From the NCBI RefSeq assembly GCF_026626745.1, contig NZ_JAPNJW010000001.1:3022001-3086000 (forward strand): a DNA stretch of 64,000 bases. Reading direction: 5' to 3'. Of the stretch, positions 25,022 to 33,070 are shown piece by piece. The notes beneath the pieces were generated by a model. That model ran no database searches and was not told where the DNA came from. It was given only the letters and a program-made list of their open reading frames with translations. Origin of the DNA: Nannocystis sp. RBIL2 (GTDB taxonomy: Bacteria > Myxococcota_A > Polyangia > Nannocystales > Nannocystaceae). The first letter of the stretch is position 1; the number at the start of each line of letters is the position of its first letter. A program made the position numbers and the translations under genes.

Positions 25022-25984
25022 TCACGCGCCTCGTCCGCCGGCGCGGTCCTCGATGCTGCCTTCGATCGCGCCCGCGGCCCCCACTCTCGGGCCCGCGTCG
25101 GCGGCCTCGCGCACGCGCCGTCGCCACTCGCTCGGCGCCTCGCCGGTGAGCCGGCGAAACATCGTGCTGAAGTTTGCCAGCGAGCTCGCCCCCACCTCGA
25201 GGGCGATCGTCGTCAGCGTCAGCGACCGATCTCGCAACAGCACCTGCGCCGCGCGCACCTGGGCCGAGGCGTGCTCCGCCTGGAAGCTCGTCCCATCGTC
25301 TCGCAGCCGGCGCTGCAGCGTTCGCGTCGACAGCCCCAGCTGGCGCGCAGCGCTCTCCAGCGTCACCTCCGACAGCGGCGGGACGAGCACCCGCCGCAGG
25401 CGCTGCACGCAGTTCAGCTCGCCCATCGCCGACGCCACGATCTCTTCGAGCTCCTCGATCAGGTCCGACCGATCGCTGCGACCGACCCACGCCAGCGCCT
25501 CGCCGAGGGACTCGTGGACCGCGACCGGGTGTGTCGGGCGGACGACCTTGTCGAAGCCGGCCACGATCGCGCCGGGCAGGCCGTTCGGACGCACCCGCGC
25601 CTGGCACGTCACGAGCTCGCGGTAGAGCGGCGCGCGCGCTTGCAGATGGGCGGCGAACGCCACGAACGCCAGGGGATCGACGCTGTGTAGACGGCGCAGA
25701 TCGACGAGCGAGGCGTGCGGCACGGCCTCCGGGCGCACCTCCACGTCCAGGAGCTGACAGAGCCGCCGGATCTCCGCCTCCTCGGGGCGACCCCAGATGG
25801 CCACACCGTAAAACCGCGGATCCGCGCACCAGACCACGAACGAGGTCGAGACCACGTACGAGCCGGTCGGTGCGCTTCGATACTCGGCGAGCCCCGTCGC
25901 TTGTCTCAAGCGGGCCGTCCTCGCAGGGCCCATGTCCGTCGTGCTCGGCGTGGCGCTGTCGCAAGTTCTCTGGCGGATCGGCAT
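25022..25984 (-). CDS. AraC-family transcriptional regulator
   Basis: 320 aa, start ATG 25984 with AGAGG just upstream; Met18 is a possible alternative. The first 200 residues form an OruR/ArgR-type AraC_binding_2-like domain. The C-terminal 100 residues contain the two helix-turn-helix motifs of AraC/XylS proteins (LESAARQLGLSTRTLQRRL and LTTIALEVGASSLANFSTMFRRLTGEAPSEWRRR). It binds DNA and probably activates target genes in response to an unknown ligand. It is 8 bases from the decayed Cys-rich copy, whose direction matches, so the duplicated promoter may now drive the regulator. Confidence 0.9.
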   Translation of the reverse strand: MPIRQRTCDSATPSTTDMGPARTARLRQATGLAEYRSAPTGSYVVSTSFVVWCADPRFYGVAIWGRPEEAEIRRLCQLLDVEVRPEAVPHASLVDLRRLHSVDPLAFVAFAAHLQARAPLYRELVTCQARVRPNGLPGAIVAGFDKVVRPTHPVAVHESLGEALAWVGRSDRSDLIEELEEIVASAMGELNCVQRLRRVLVPPLSEVTLESAARQLGLSTRTLQRRLRDDGTSFQAEHASAQVRAAQVLLRDRSLTLTTIALEVGASSLANFSTMFRRLTGEAPSEWRRRVREAADAGPRVGAAGAIEGSIEDRAGGRGA

Positions 25985-25991
25985 GTACCTC

Positions 25992-26141
25992 TCATACGGG
26001 GAGAGCGAACGATCCGTGACACGATTTCACCAGCGGCTCGCGACGACCCGATGGCGCCAGTCCACGGGGTCGGGCCGCCAGGGCGACCCCACCGAATCCC
26101 ACCATGACCCCCGTCATCGACCCCGCTCGAGCCGAACGCAT
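25992..26141 (-). pseudogene. Truncated, decayed copy of the small Cys-rich exported protein gene
   Basis: A 49-codon reading frame whose first 25 residues (MRSARAGSMTGVMVGFGGVALAARP) align with the signal peptide of the gene at 23774-24067 (MRFAQLWSMMAVVVAFGGVGLASQT). After that it loses the Cys-rich part and stops. The upstream 200 bases are also duplicated. Best read as a pseudogene left by duplication, or as a leader reading frame in front of the regulator. Confidence 0.65.
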
Positions 26142-26799
26142 CGGTATCCTCCAGGCTTGAATCAAGCAAGTACCGCCCCCCGAGCGAGTCGGCGAGGCGA
26201 CGATATGAGACTCGCAGAATGGCCATAGGAGTCAAGCGGGCGCGCGGCCCGTTGCCTGCAAACCACCGTGAACACCGTCGGGACGCCCCCGAGCGGGCGA
26301 ACGCCGTGCACCTTATGCGATTGTTCGGAACGACGTATTCATCGCTCCAGATGCATTCGCGCAAGCGGATTCGCGTTCTGGTTCGCCGCCCGTCGGCATG
26401 AATGTGCATTGTTTTCCACACCTGGCATCTACCCTGGCCGCCTACCTGTAAGCCCGCTCCCGACGGCGTGTCACCGGGCAATCACCGCACCCTGGGGGGC
26501 GGTCATTCACCCCACGGAGCACTCACGCCATTTTGCGTGGCGCACGGCGAACACCTGCCCGAACGAACCTGTCTCTCGCGCCATATCCCGCCCGCCTGGC
26601 CAATCCTGCATAATCCGAGCGTTTTCGCACCTTCATTAAAATTAACGGACGGACATCATGGAAGAATTATCTTCCAATGAAGACACGCCCGATACGCCGG
26701 TTTTCTCGCCTCTAGCCGGCGAAGTCGGCCTGGAGCCGCAACCTTGCGCCTTCAGTTTAACTTGCACGGCATCTTTTTTAATGGATTCCTCCACGCAGC
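26142..26799. other. Duplicated upstream region plus promoter zone of the PstS-like gene
   Basis: 26142-26355 matches 24068-24283. The remaining 440 bases contain no supported gene; an A+T-rich patch near 26630-26680 and again near 26770 probably holds the promoter of the plus-strand transport run. No PhoB-type box is evident. Confidence 0.5.
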
Positions 26800-27981
26800 A
26801 TGTCCCTTCGCCTCGCCTTGTACGTCCCGCTCGCGGCCGCACTCGGTCTGACCCTCGCGCCCCGCGGGGTCCTGGCCGCCCCTTGCGCGGATCTCCCGAA
26901 CCCCGTGATCGGCATCGGCGGCAGCGCCAGCAAGCCGCTGCTGGCCAAGGTCGCCGCCGCACTGCACGCCATCGACGCCCCGATCGACCTCGTCTACCAG
27001 AGCCCCGGCGCCTGCTTCGGCATCACCTACTTCGTCGACGGCACCAAGATCACCGGCACCGCCAACTACTGGGACGGCGACGGGACCGAGCAGACCTGCG
27101 ACCTGCCGCTGACCGGCGCCGACCCTGACTTCGGCATGCTCGGCGTCAAGGGCACCCTGTGCGAGGGCGTCGACGCCATCCCCGACGGCATCGCCGAGTT
27201 CCCGGGCCCGATCACCTCGTGGAGCCTCATCGCCTCCAACGACTCGAGCCAGACCAACATCAGCGCCGCCGCGGTCTACTTCGTCTACGGCTTCGGCGCC
27301 GCGCTCGGCCAGGTCGCCCCGTGGACCGTCGACGCCGAGCTGTACAGCCGCAACGCCACCTCCGCCGCGCTGATCGCCATCGCCCTCGGCGCCGGCATCC
27401 CGCCGACCAAGTTCAAGGGCATCGACGTCGGCACCAACCAGGCCATGATCTCGAGCGTCGGCCAGTCGCTGAACCCCGAGGCCGCGCTCGGCTTCGTCAG
27501 CACCGAGGTCGCCGACCTCAACCGTGACACCGTCCACACGCTCGCCTACCAGGCCCCCGACCAGAGCTGCGCCTACTGGCCCGACTCGACCGCGACCGGC
27601 TTCGACAAGCGCAACGTCCGCGACGGTCACTACGACCTGTGGAGCCCGTACAACTTCTACGTCCCGGTCGACGGCGGCGGCGAGATCACAAACCCCGAGA
27701 CCCGGCGCCTGATCGGCTTCTTCACCGGCGCCGAGCCGCTGCCGGACGGCCTGCCGCTGCTCGACATCATCATTGACAACGGCACCATCCCGCAGTGCGC
27801 CATGCAGGTGTGGCGCGACGAGGAAATCGGTCCGCTGTACAGCCTTCAGCCCGACGCGCCGTGCGGCTGCTACTTCGAGTCGCGGGCGGCCGGCGGGACC
27901 GACTGCCAGGCCTGCGCCGGCGACGGCGACTGCTCCGGCGACGCCCCCGTCTGCCGCCATGGGTACTGCGAGGTGATCTGA
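26800..27981 (+). CDS. PstS-like periplasmic substrate-binding protein
   Basis: 393 aa from ATG 26800. A signal peptide ends at VLAAPC. The mature part resembles the PBP-like (PstS) fold: an N-terminal IGIGGSASKPLLAKVAAAL block, equivalent to the SGA(T/S)xxxP phosphate loop, and later ITSWSLIASNDSSQTNISAAAVYFVYGFG. A Cys-rich EGF-like tail (CGCYF, CQACAGDGDCSGDAPVCRHGYC) ends the protein, an unusual addition for PstS. It starts a plus-strand run with a phosphate-porin-like protein and a TonB system, so binding of phosphate or another anion is the best guess. No pstCAB genes are nearby. Confidence 0.75.
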   Translation: MSLRLALYVPLAAALGLTLAPRGVLAAPCADLPNPVIGIGGSASKPLLAKVAAALHAIDAPIDLVYQSPGACFGITYFVDGTKITGTANYWDGDGTEQTCDLPLTGADPDFGMLGVKGTLCEGVDAIPDGIAEFPGPITSWSLIASNDSSQTNISAAAVYFVYGFGAALGQVAPWTVDAELYSRNATSAALIAIALGAGIPPTKFKGIDVGTNQAMISSVGQSLNPEAALGFVSTEVADLNRDTVHTLAYQAPDQSCAYWPDSTATGFDKRNVRDGHYDLWSPYNFYVPVDGGGEITNPETRRLIGFFTGAEPLPDGLPLLDIIIDNGTIPQCAMQVWRDEEIGPLYSLQPDAPCGCYFESRAAGGTDCQACAGDGDCSGDAPVCRHGYCEVI

Positions 27982-28029
27982 CCCTTGCGACCTGTCCCTC
28001 GCGCCACACACGAAGCTTCCAGGAGCCCC

Positions 28030-28440
28030 ATGCCCATCGCTTACCCCACCGTCCGCGCCCTCGCGCTCGCCGTCGGCTTCCTCGGCGCCTGCTCCAACGA
28101 GCAGGTCGAGCCGCCCGGCGACGACACCGACGACCCCGCGACCTCCGCCACGCCGACCGGCACCCCCACCGCCACCGAGCCCGGCACCACGACCACCGAG
28201 GACCCGACCGGCACCTCAACCTCCGAGGATACCACCACCGACGACCCGCCCGACCCCATCACCGGCACCACCGGCGACCCTGCCGAGTGCGAGACGCCGG
28301 AGGGCTGCTGGAGCTGCACGCCCACCACGCACAAGCAGCACCTCAACGCGTGCACCGACGCGACCTGTGAGCCCTTCCCCAACACGAAGGACCGCCTCCC
28401 GCTGCTCGAAGACGACGGGACGCTGCCGCCGCTGCCGTGA
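28030..28440 (+). CDS. Thr-rich lipoprotein
   Basis: 136 aa from ATG 28030 with RBS AGGAG. Signal peptide with lipobox LGAC, then a 60-residue Thr/Pro/Asp linker, then a short domain with four Cys (CETPEGCWSCTPTTHKQHLN and CTDATCEPF). The stop overlaps the GTG start of the next gene. Surface spacer-type lipoprotein of unknown role, probably part of the transport system. Confidence 0.7.
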   Translation: MPIAYPTVRALALAVGFLGACSNEQVEPPGDDTDDPATSATPTGTPTATEPGTTTTEDPTGTSTSEDTTTDDPPDPITGTTGDPAECETPEGCWSCTPTTHKQHLNACTDATCEPFPNTKDRLPLLEDDGTLPPLP

Positions 28441-30166
28441 TCGCCGCTCCTCCTCGCTCCCTGTCGTGGCTCGGCGCGCTGCTCCTGGCGCTCCCGCACG
28501 TCGCCCACGCCGCGCCCTCGGTCTCGATCGAGATCGAGGACGAAGACGACGCGCCCGCGCCGACGCCTTCTCCAACGGCCCAACCGCCCAAGTCGACGAC
28601 ACCGACCACGACGCCGCCCAAGTCGATGACCTCGACTTCGACGCCGCCGAAGACTTCGCCCGCGCCGACGACGACCTCGCCGCCGTCGTCTGCACCATCG
28701 ACCACGACCGCGCCCGTCACGACCGACGTCGACGCAGTGCCGGTCGATGAACCAGTCGTCGAGTCGCAACCCGTCGCCCCGGCACCGGACCCCGAGTTCG
28801 CCCTGTTGCGCGAGCAATTGGCGGCAGTGCAGGCCCGGCTCGAGACCGTCGAGAAAGAGCGCGCCGCCGAGAAGGTCGAACTGAAAAAGGCCAGCAGCGC
28901 CCCCCGTTCGTGCGCGTCGGCGACGTCGGCCGCGCCGAGATCGCACCGACCCACATCGGCTTCGGCCCCGGCGCCGGCGTGTCGCAATGGGGCGTGCGTC
29001 TCTCGGGCTACATCCAATCGCAGTACCAGTGGAGCCAGCTCTCCGAGGACCAGATCCAGCAAGGCGGAGCGACGCTCAACCAGAACCGCTTCATGGTCCG
29101 CCGCGGCCGCCTGCGGATCAGCGGCGACTGGAAGTGGGCCGCCTTCGACTTTGAGCTCGACGGCAGCACCACCCGCGGCCCGTTCGTCGGCGTCCGCCAG
29201 GCCAACGCCAGCTTCGTCTGGCGCAACCCCGACGCTGCCCGGCCGCCCTACTTGATGGTCACCGCCGGCCTCACCGAGGCCCCGTTCGGCCACGAGCTGC
29301 GCCTCGGCCAGCGCGAGATGATGTTCATGGAGCGCTCTCTCGGCTCGCTGGCGTTCTTCCCCGGCCCCGTCGACGTCGGCGTGCGCGTGCGCGGCGGCAT
29401 CGCTGCGTTCCGCTACGACCTCGCGATCATGAACGGCACCCCGCTCGACGACCGCGCCGGCGCCCGCAACACCACCGACCCGACCCGCGCCCCCGACTAC
29501 ATCGGCCGCTTCGGCTTCGCCGCCCGCCCCGGCAAGCACGCCCTCAGCGGCGGCGTCAGCCTGCTCTACGGGACAGGTTTCCACCGCGGCAGCGAGGCCA
29601 CCAAGAACAAGCTCGAGTGGATCGACCTCAACGAGAACGGCGCGATCGACACCGGCGAATTGGTGGCAGTGCCCGGCCAGGCCGCCACCCCGTCCGTCAA
29701 CTTCCGCCGCTGGGCCGTCGGCGCCGACTTCCAGGTCGGCCTGCGCTCCAAGGCCGGCTGGACGCAGATCCTCGCCGAGGGCACGATCGCCAGCAACCTC
29801 GACCGCGACCTCATCGTCGCCGACCCGGTCGTCGTCGGCGCCGACCTGCGCGAGCTCCACGGCTACGTCGCGGTCATCCAGGAATTGTTCGGCCGGGCCG
29901 TGGTCGGCGCGCGCTATGATTATTACGACCCCAACACCGACCTGCTCGACCGCCGCCGCGGCGAGTTCGTGCCCAAGGCCGCCGCCATCCACACGATCTC
30001 GCCGATCGCCGGGGCCCTGTTGCCACCAGGGTGGATCCCCGGCGTGCGCGGCCGCCTGGTGTTCCAGTACGACGCAGTCCTCGACTCTCTCGGCCGCGAC
30101 AGCCGCGGCGTCCCGGCCAACCTCAAGAACGACCAGTTCATCATCCGCCTGCAGGGGGAATTTTAA
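28437..30166 (+). pseudogene. Phosphate-selective-porin-like (OprO/OprP) gene, interrupted by a frameshift
   Basis: From GTG 28437 the first frame encodes a signal peptide (LGALLLALPHVAHA), a Thr/Pro linker and a coiled coil (LLREQLAAVQARLETVEKE), and then loses sense after 28900. The +1 related frame beginning at 28910 encodes a full 16-18-strand porin (GVRLSGYIQSQYQW, NRFMVRRGRLRISGDWKW, APFGHELRLGQREMMFMERS, final QFIIRLQGEF). The two parts join exactly if one C is added to the C6 run at 28900-28905. Coiled-coil plus OprP barrel is the normal domain order, so this is one gene. It is either a sequencing error in the homopolymer or a real switch or loss. Confidence 0.8.
28900..28905 (+). other. 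C6 homopolymer at the porin frameshift
   Basis: Adding one C here restores a single 577-residue frame. A slippery C run is typical both of sequencing errors and of phase variation. Confidence 0.7.
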
Positions 30167-30171
30167 TAAAC

Positions 30172-31113
30172 ATGCGCGCCGTGCTGCTCGCATTTGCTCT
30201 CATCGCCGCCTGCACCGGCGAGGTGGAGCAGCAGATCGGGCTGTTCGAGCCGATCCGCGTGCCCGACGGCGAGCTGCTCGACGACGAGCCGCCGCTCGCC
30301 GAAGCTGGCCCGAAGGTCACCTCGCTCGACACCTCGTCCGGCATCCTCACCGTCGGCCAGAAGGGTCGCCTGCTGTCCGGCCGCACCACCGAGGACGCCC
30401 ACGCGATCGCGGTCCGCTTCGACGGCCTCGGCAGCGGCTGGTGGGTGCGCCCGGTCCAGGACAAAAACCCGATGTTCCCCGGCGAGCGCGACTTCCAGCT
30501 CCGCCACGACATCGGCGGCGGCGCCCCGCCCGGCGTGCACACGCTGCTCCTCGCGGCGATCGACGAGGCCGGCCGGCGCGGCCCCGCCTTCGAGCTCGAG
30601 GTGTGCGTCCGCGACGACGGCCTGCCCGACAACCTCAACGCCTGCGACGCCGCCATCCCGCCGCCCGCGCTGGTGATCACTCTCGAGTGGGACCAGGACG
30701 TCGACCTCGACCTCGTGGTCGAGACCCCGGGCGGCAAGAAGATCGCCCACGCCACCCCGACCTCGGGCGAGAAGGTCGAGACCGAGGTGCCCTCCGGCGT
30801 CGTCAAGGATCCGTCCACCGGCCGGCTCGTGCGCGACAGCAACGCCGGCTGCGCGATCGACGGCCGCAACAGCGAATCGGTGGTGTTCCAGGAGCCGCCG
30901 GCGCGCGGCACTTATTTGATTTACGCCGATCTGTTCGACGCCTGCGGCGCGCCCGGGACTTTGTTCTCGGCCGCGGTGTACCGCCGCGTCGAGCGCGACG
31001 ACGGCACCTTCGCCCTCGTCGAGGACGCGCGCACCGGCGGCGCGCTCGTCGACCTCCAGGCCACGGGCGGCGGCCAGACCCCGCTCTACGTGATGGCCAG
31101 CAAGCAACCGTGA
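30172..31113 (+). CDS. Lipoprotein with a DUF2135/YfaP-like beta domain
   Basis: 313 aa from ATG 30172, only 5 bases after the porin. Signal peptide with lipobox IAAC. The C-terminal half contains LVITLEWDQDVDLDLVVETPGGKK, the aspartate-rich strand pattern of YfaP/DUF2135-type proteins, and YLIYADLFDACGAPGTLFSAAVY. Probably outer-membrane or periplasmic, a component of the porin/TonB system by operon context. Assignment of the C-terminal fold is tentative. Confidence 0.7.
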   Translation: MRAVLLAFALIAACTGEVEQQIGLFEPIRVPDGELLDDEPPLAEAGPKVTSLDTSSGILTVGQKGRLLSGRTTEDAHAIAVRFDGLGSGWWVRPVQDKNPMFPGERDFQLRHDIGGGAPPGVHTLLLAAIDEAGRRGPAFELEVCVRDDGLPDNLNACDAAIPPPALVITLEWDQDVDLDLVVETPGGKKIAHATPTSGEKVETEVPSGVVKDPSTGRLVRDSNAGCAIDGRNSESVVFQEPPARGTYLIYADLFDACGAPGTLFSAAVYRRVERDDGTFALVEDARTGGALVDLQATGGGQTPLYVMASKQP

Positions 31114-31125
31114 GGACCGTGCCTT

Positions 31126-31851
31126 ATGAACGTCGTCGATGAACTGATCAAGATCGCCCTGCTCGGCGCGACCTGGGTGCTCTACTTGCTGTTCGCGCTG
31201 TCGGTGCTGTCGATCGCGGCGATGGTCGAGCGCTGGCTGTTCTTCCGCAAGAACCGCGCCGGCGGCGAGAAGCTGCGCCAGGACCTGCTCGCCGCCATCG
31301 CCGCCCGCGACGAGGCGCGCATCGACGCTGCCCTCGCGAACAGCAAGACGGTCGAGGCCGAGGTCCTGCGCCAGGCCATGCTGTTCAAGGACGGCGGCTC
31401 CGCGGCCTTCCTCGACGCAGTCGAGAGCGGCCTCGCCTCCGAACGCGCCGGCCTCGATCGCGGCACCGTCCTGCTCGGCACGATCGGCAACAACGCCCCG
31501 TTCGTCGGCCTGTTCGGCACCGTGCTCGGCATCATCGAGGCCTTCTCCTACCTCGGCACCGGCGACCAGGCCGCCATGGGCAACGTCATGAGCGGCATCT
31601 CGGAGGCGCTGGTCGCCACCGCCGTCGGCATCTTCGTCGCCATCCCTGCGGTCATCGGCTTCAACGTCGCCCAGAAGAAGGCCGGCGAGCTCGAGAACAG
31701 CGTGCTGGCGCTGGCGCGCCTGCTGTCGGCCTGGCTCAAGCTGGCCGAGGCCCGCGCCGAGGCCGAGGCCCAAGACCCCGACAACCTGGCGCGTCTGCCC
31801 GATCGCGCGGCCCGGCGCGCGCTGGAGCCGATCCGCAGCGGAGGAACTTAG
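31126..31851 (+). CDS. exbB: MotA/TolQ/ExbB proton-channel family protein
   Basis: 241 aa. Three transmembrane segments are seen (about residues 15-35, 110-135, 155-180), with conserved GLFGTVLGIIEAF and SEALVATAVGIFVAIPAVIGFN. The protein forms the pentameric proton channel that with ExbD powers TonB. Followed 4 bases later by exbD, then tonB; this is the standard order. Confidence 0.92.
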   Translation: MNVVDELIKIALLGATWVLYLLFALSVLSIAAMVERWLFFRKNRAGGEKLRQDLLAAIAARDEARIDAALANSKTVEAEVLRQAMLFKDGGSAAFLDAVESGLASERAGLDRGTVLLGTIGNNAPFVGLFGTVLGIIEAFSYLGTGDQAAMGNVMSGISEALVATAVGIFVAIPAVIGFNVAQKKAGELENSVLALARLLSAWLKLAEARAEAEAQDPDNLARLPDRAARRALEPIRSGGT

Positions 31852-31855
31852 GGAC

Positions 31856-32275
31856 ATGGCCGGAACGACAGACACCGGCGGCCGCCGCCGCGCGCCGATC
31901 GCCGCCATCAACGTCACGCCGCTGGTCGACGTGATGCTGGTGCTGCTCGTCATCATGATGGTCTCCGCGACCTACATCGTGTCGCAGACGCTCAAGGTCG
32001 AGCTGCCCAAGACCGCCACCAGCGACGGCAAGACCGCCACGGTCGCCGCGGTCACCATCACCGACGCGCACGCGCTCTACCTCAACAAGCAGCCGGTCGA
32101 CGAGGCGGCGCTGATCGCCGGCCTGCGCGGACTCTACGCCTCCGACAAGGCCATGACCCTGGTCGTCAGCGCCGACGAGCGGGCCGACCACGGCGCGGTC
32201 GTCCACGTCCTCGACCTCGCGCGCGTCGAGGGCATCACCAGCTTCGCAGTCAACGTGGAGCGCAAGAAGCTATGA
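31856..32275 (+). CDS. exbD: ExbD/TolR-family protein
   Basis: 139 aa with the single N-terminal helix (INVTPLVDVMLVLLVIMMVSATYIV) carrying the essential Asp in PLVDVMLVLL, then a periplasmic domain. With ExbB it converts proton motive force into movement of TonB. ATGA overlap with the tonB start at 32272. Confidence 0.93.
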   Translation: MAGTTDTGGRRRAPIAAINVTPLVDVMLVLLVIMMVSATYIVSQTLKVELPKTATSDGKTATVAAVTITDAHALYLNKQPVDEAALIAGLRGLYASDKAMTLVVSADERADHGAVVHVLDLARVEGITSFAVNVERKKL

Positions 32276-33060
32276 GCGACCGGCGGCGGCTGTCGGCCCG
32301 CACCGTCTACGTCGTCAGCGCGCTGTTTCACGGCGCGCTGTGGCTGGGCGTGCGCAGCGTCGACAGGCCCGAGCCGCCGCCTCCGCCGCCGATCGTCATC
32401 AAGGTCACCGAGGTCCCGCCCGAGCCGCCGCCCGAGCCGCCCAAGCCGCCCGAGCCCGAGCCCGAGCCGCCGCCGCCCGAGCCGGCCGCAGAGGCCCCGC
32501 CCGAGCCCGCGCCCGAGGTCCCGCCGCCGCCCGCACCACCTGCCCCGAAGGCCAGGAAGGCCGAGCCCAAGCCCGCGCCCGAGCCCGCGGCCCCGGCCCC
32601 GCCGGCCGCCCCCGAGGTGCCCGACTTCGGCGGCCAGATGGGCAACAGCAGCGGCCCCGGCGGCCTGCCCGTCCCGCCGGGCAGCGCTGGCGGCCCCGGC
32701 GGCCCCGGCGGCGGCAAGCGCGAGAAGGTCGAGACCAAGACTCGCTCGCTCGACCCCAAGCCGAAGAAGGCCGCCGCCGACGATTGCGCCGAGCCCGAGG
32801 TCAAGCCCAAGCCGCTCGAGCTGCCGCAGCCGCAGTACACCGAGGCCGCGCGGGCGGCCGGGATCGAGGGCAAGGTCCGCGTGCAGCTCGAGGTCAAGGC
32901 CGACGGCAGCGTCGGTGCCGTCACCGTGCTCGCCTCGCTCCACCCCGACCTCGACGACGCCGCCAAGGTCGCCGCCAGGGCGGCCCGGTTCGAGCCCGCG
33001 ACCCGCTGCGGCAAGCCGGTCGCGACCACGCTCACCATCTCGATCAAGTTCACGCTGTGA
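32272..33060 (+). CDS. tonB: TonB-like energy transducer
   Basis: 262 aa: an N-terminal membrane anchor (TVYVVSALFHGALWLGV), a long Pro/Glu/Lys-rich spacer (about residues 33-120) that spans the periplasm, a Gly-rich stretch, and a C-terminal TonB domain (LPQPQYTEAARAAGIEGKVRV, LEVKADGSVGAVTVL, ARAARFEPATRCGKPV). It transfers energy to TonB-dependent receptors; the next gene is one. Confidence 0.93.
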   Translation: MSDRRRLSARTVYVVSALFHGALWLGVRSVDRPEPPPPPPIVIKVTEVPPEPPPEPPKPPEPEPEPPPPEPAAEAPPEPAPEVPPPPAPPAPKARKAEPKPAPEPAAPAPPAAPEVPDFGGQMGNSSGPGGLPVPPGSAGGPGGPGGGKREKVETKTRSLDPKPKKAAADDCAEPEVKPKPLELPQPQYTEAARAAGIEGKVRVQLEVKADGSVGAVTVLASLHPDLDDAAKVAARAARFEPATRCGKPVATTLTISIKFTL

Positions 33061-33070
33061 CCGCAGGATC

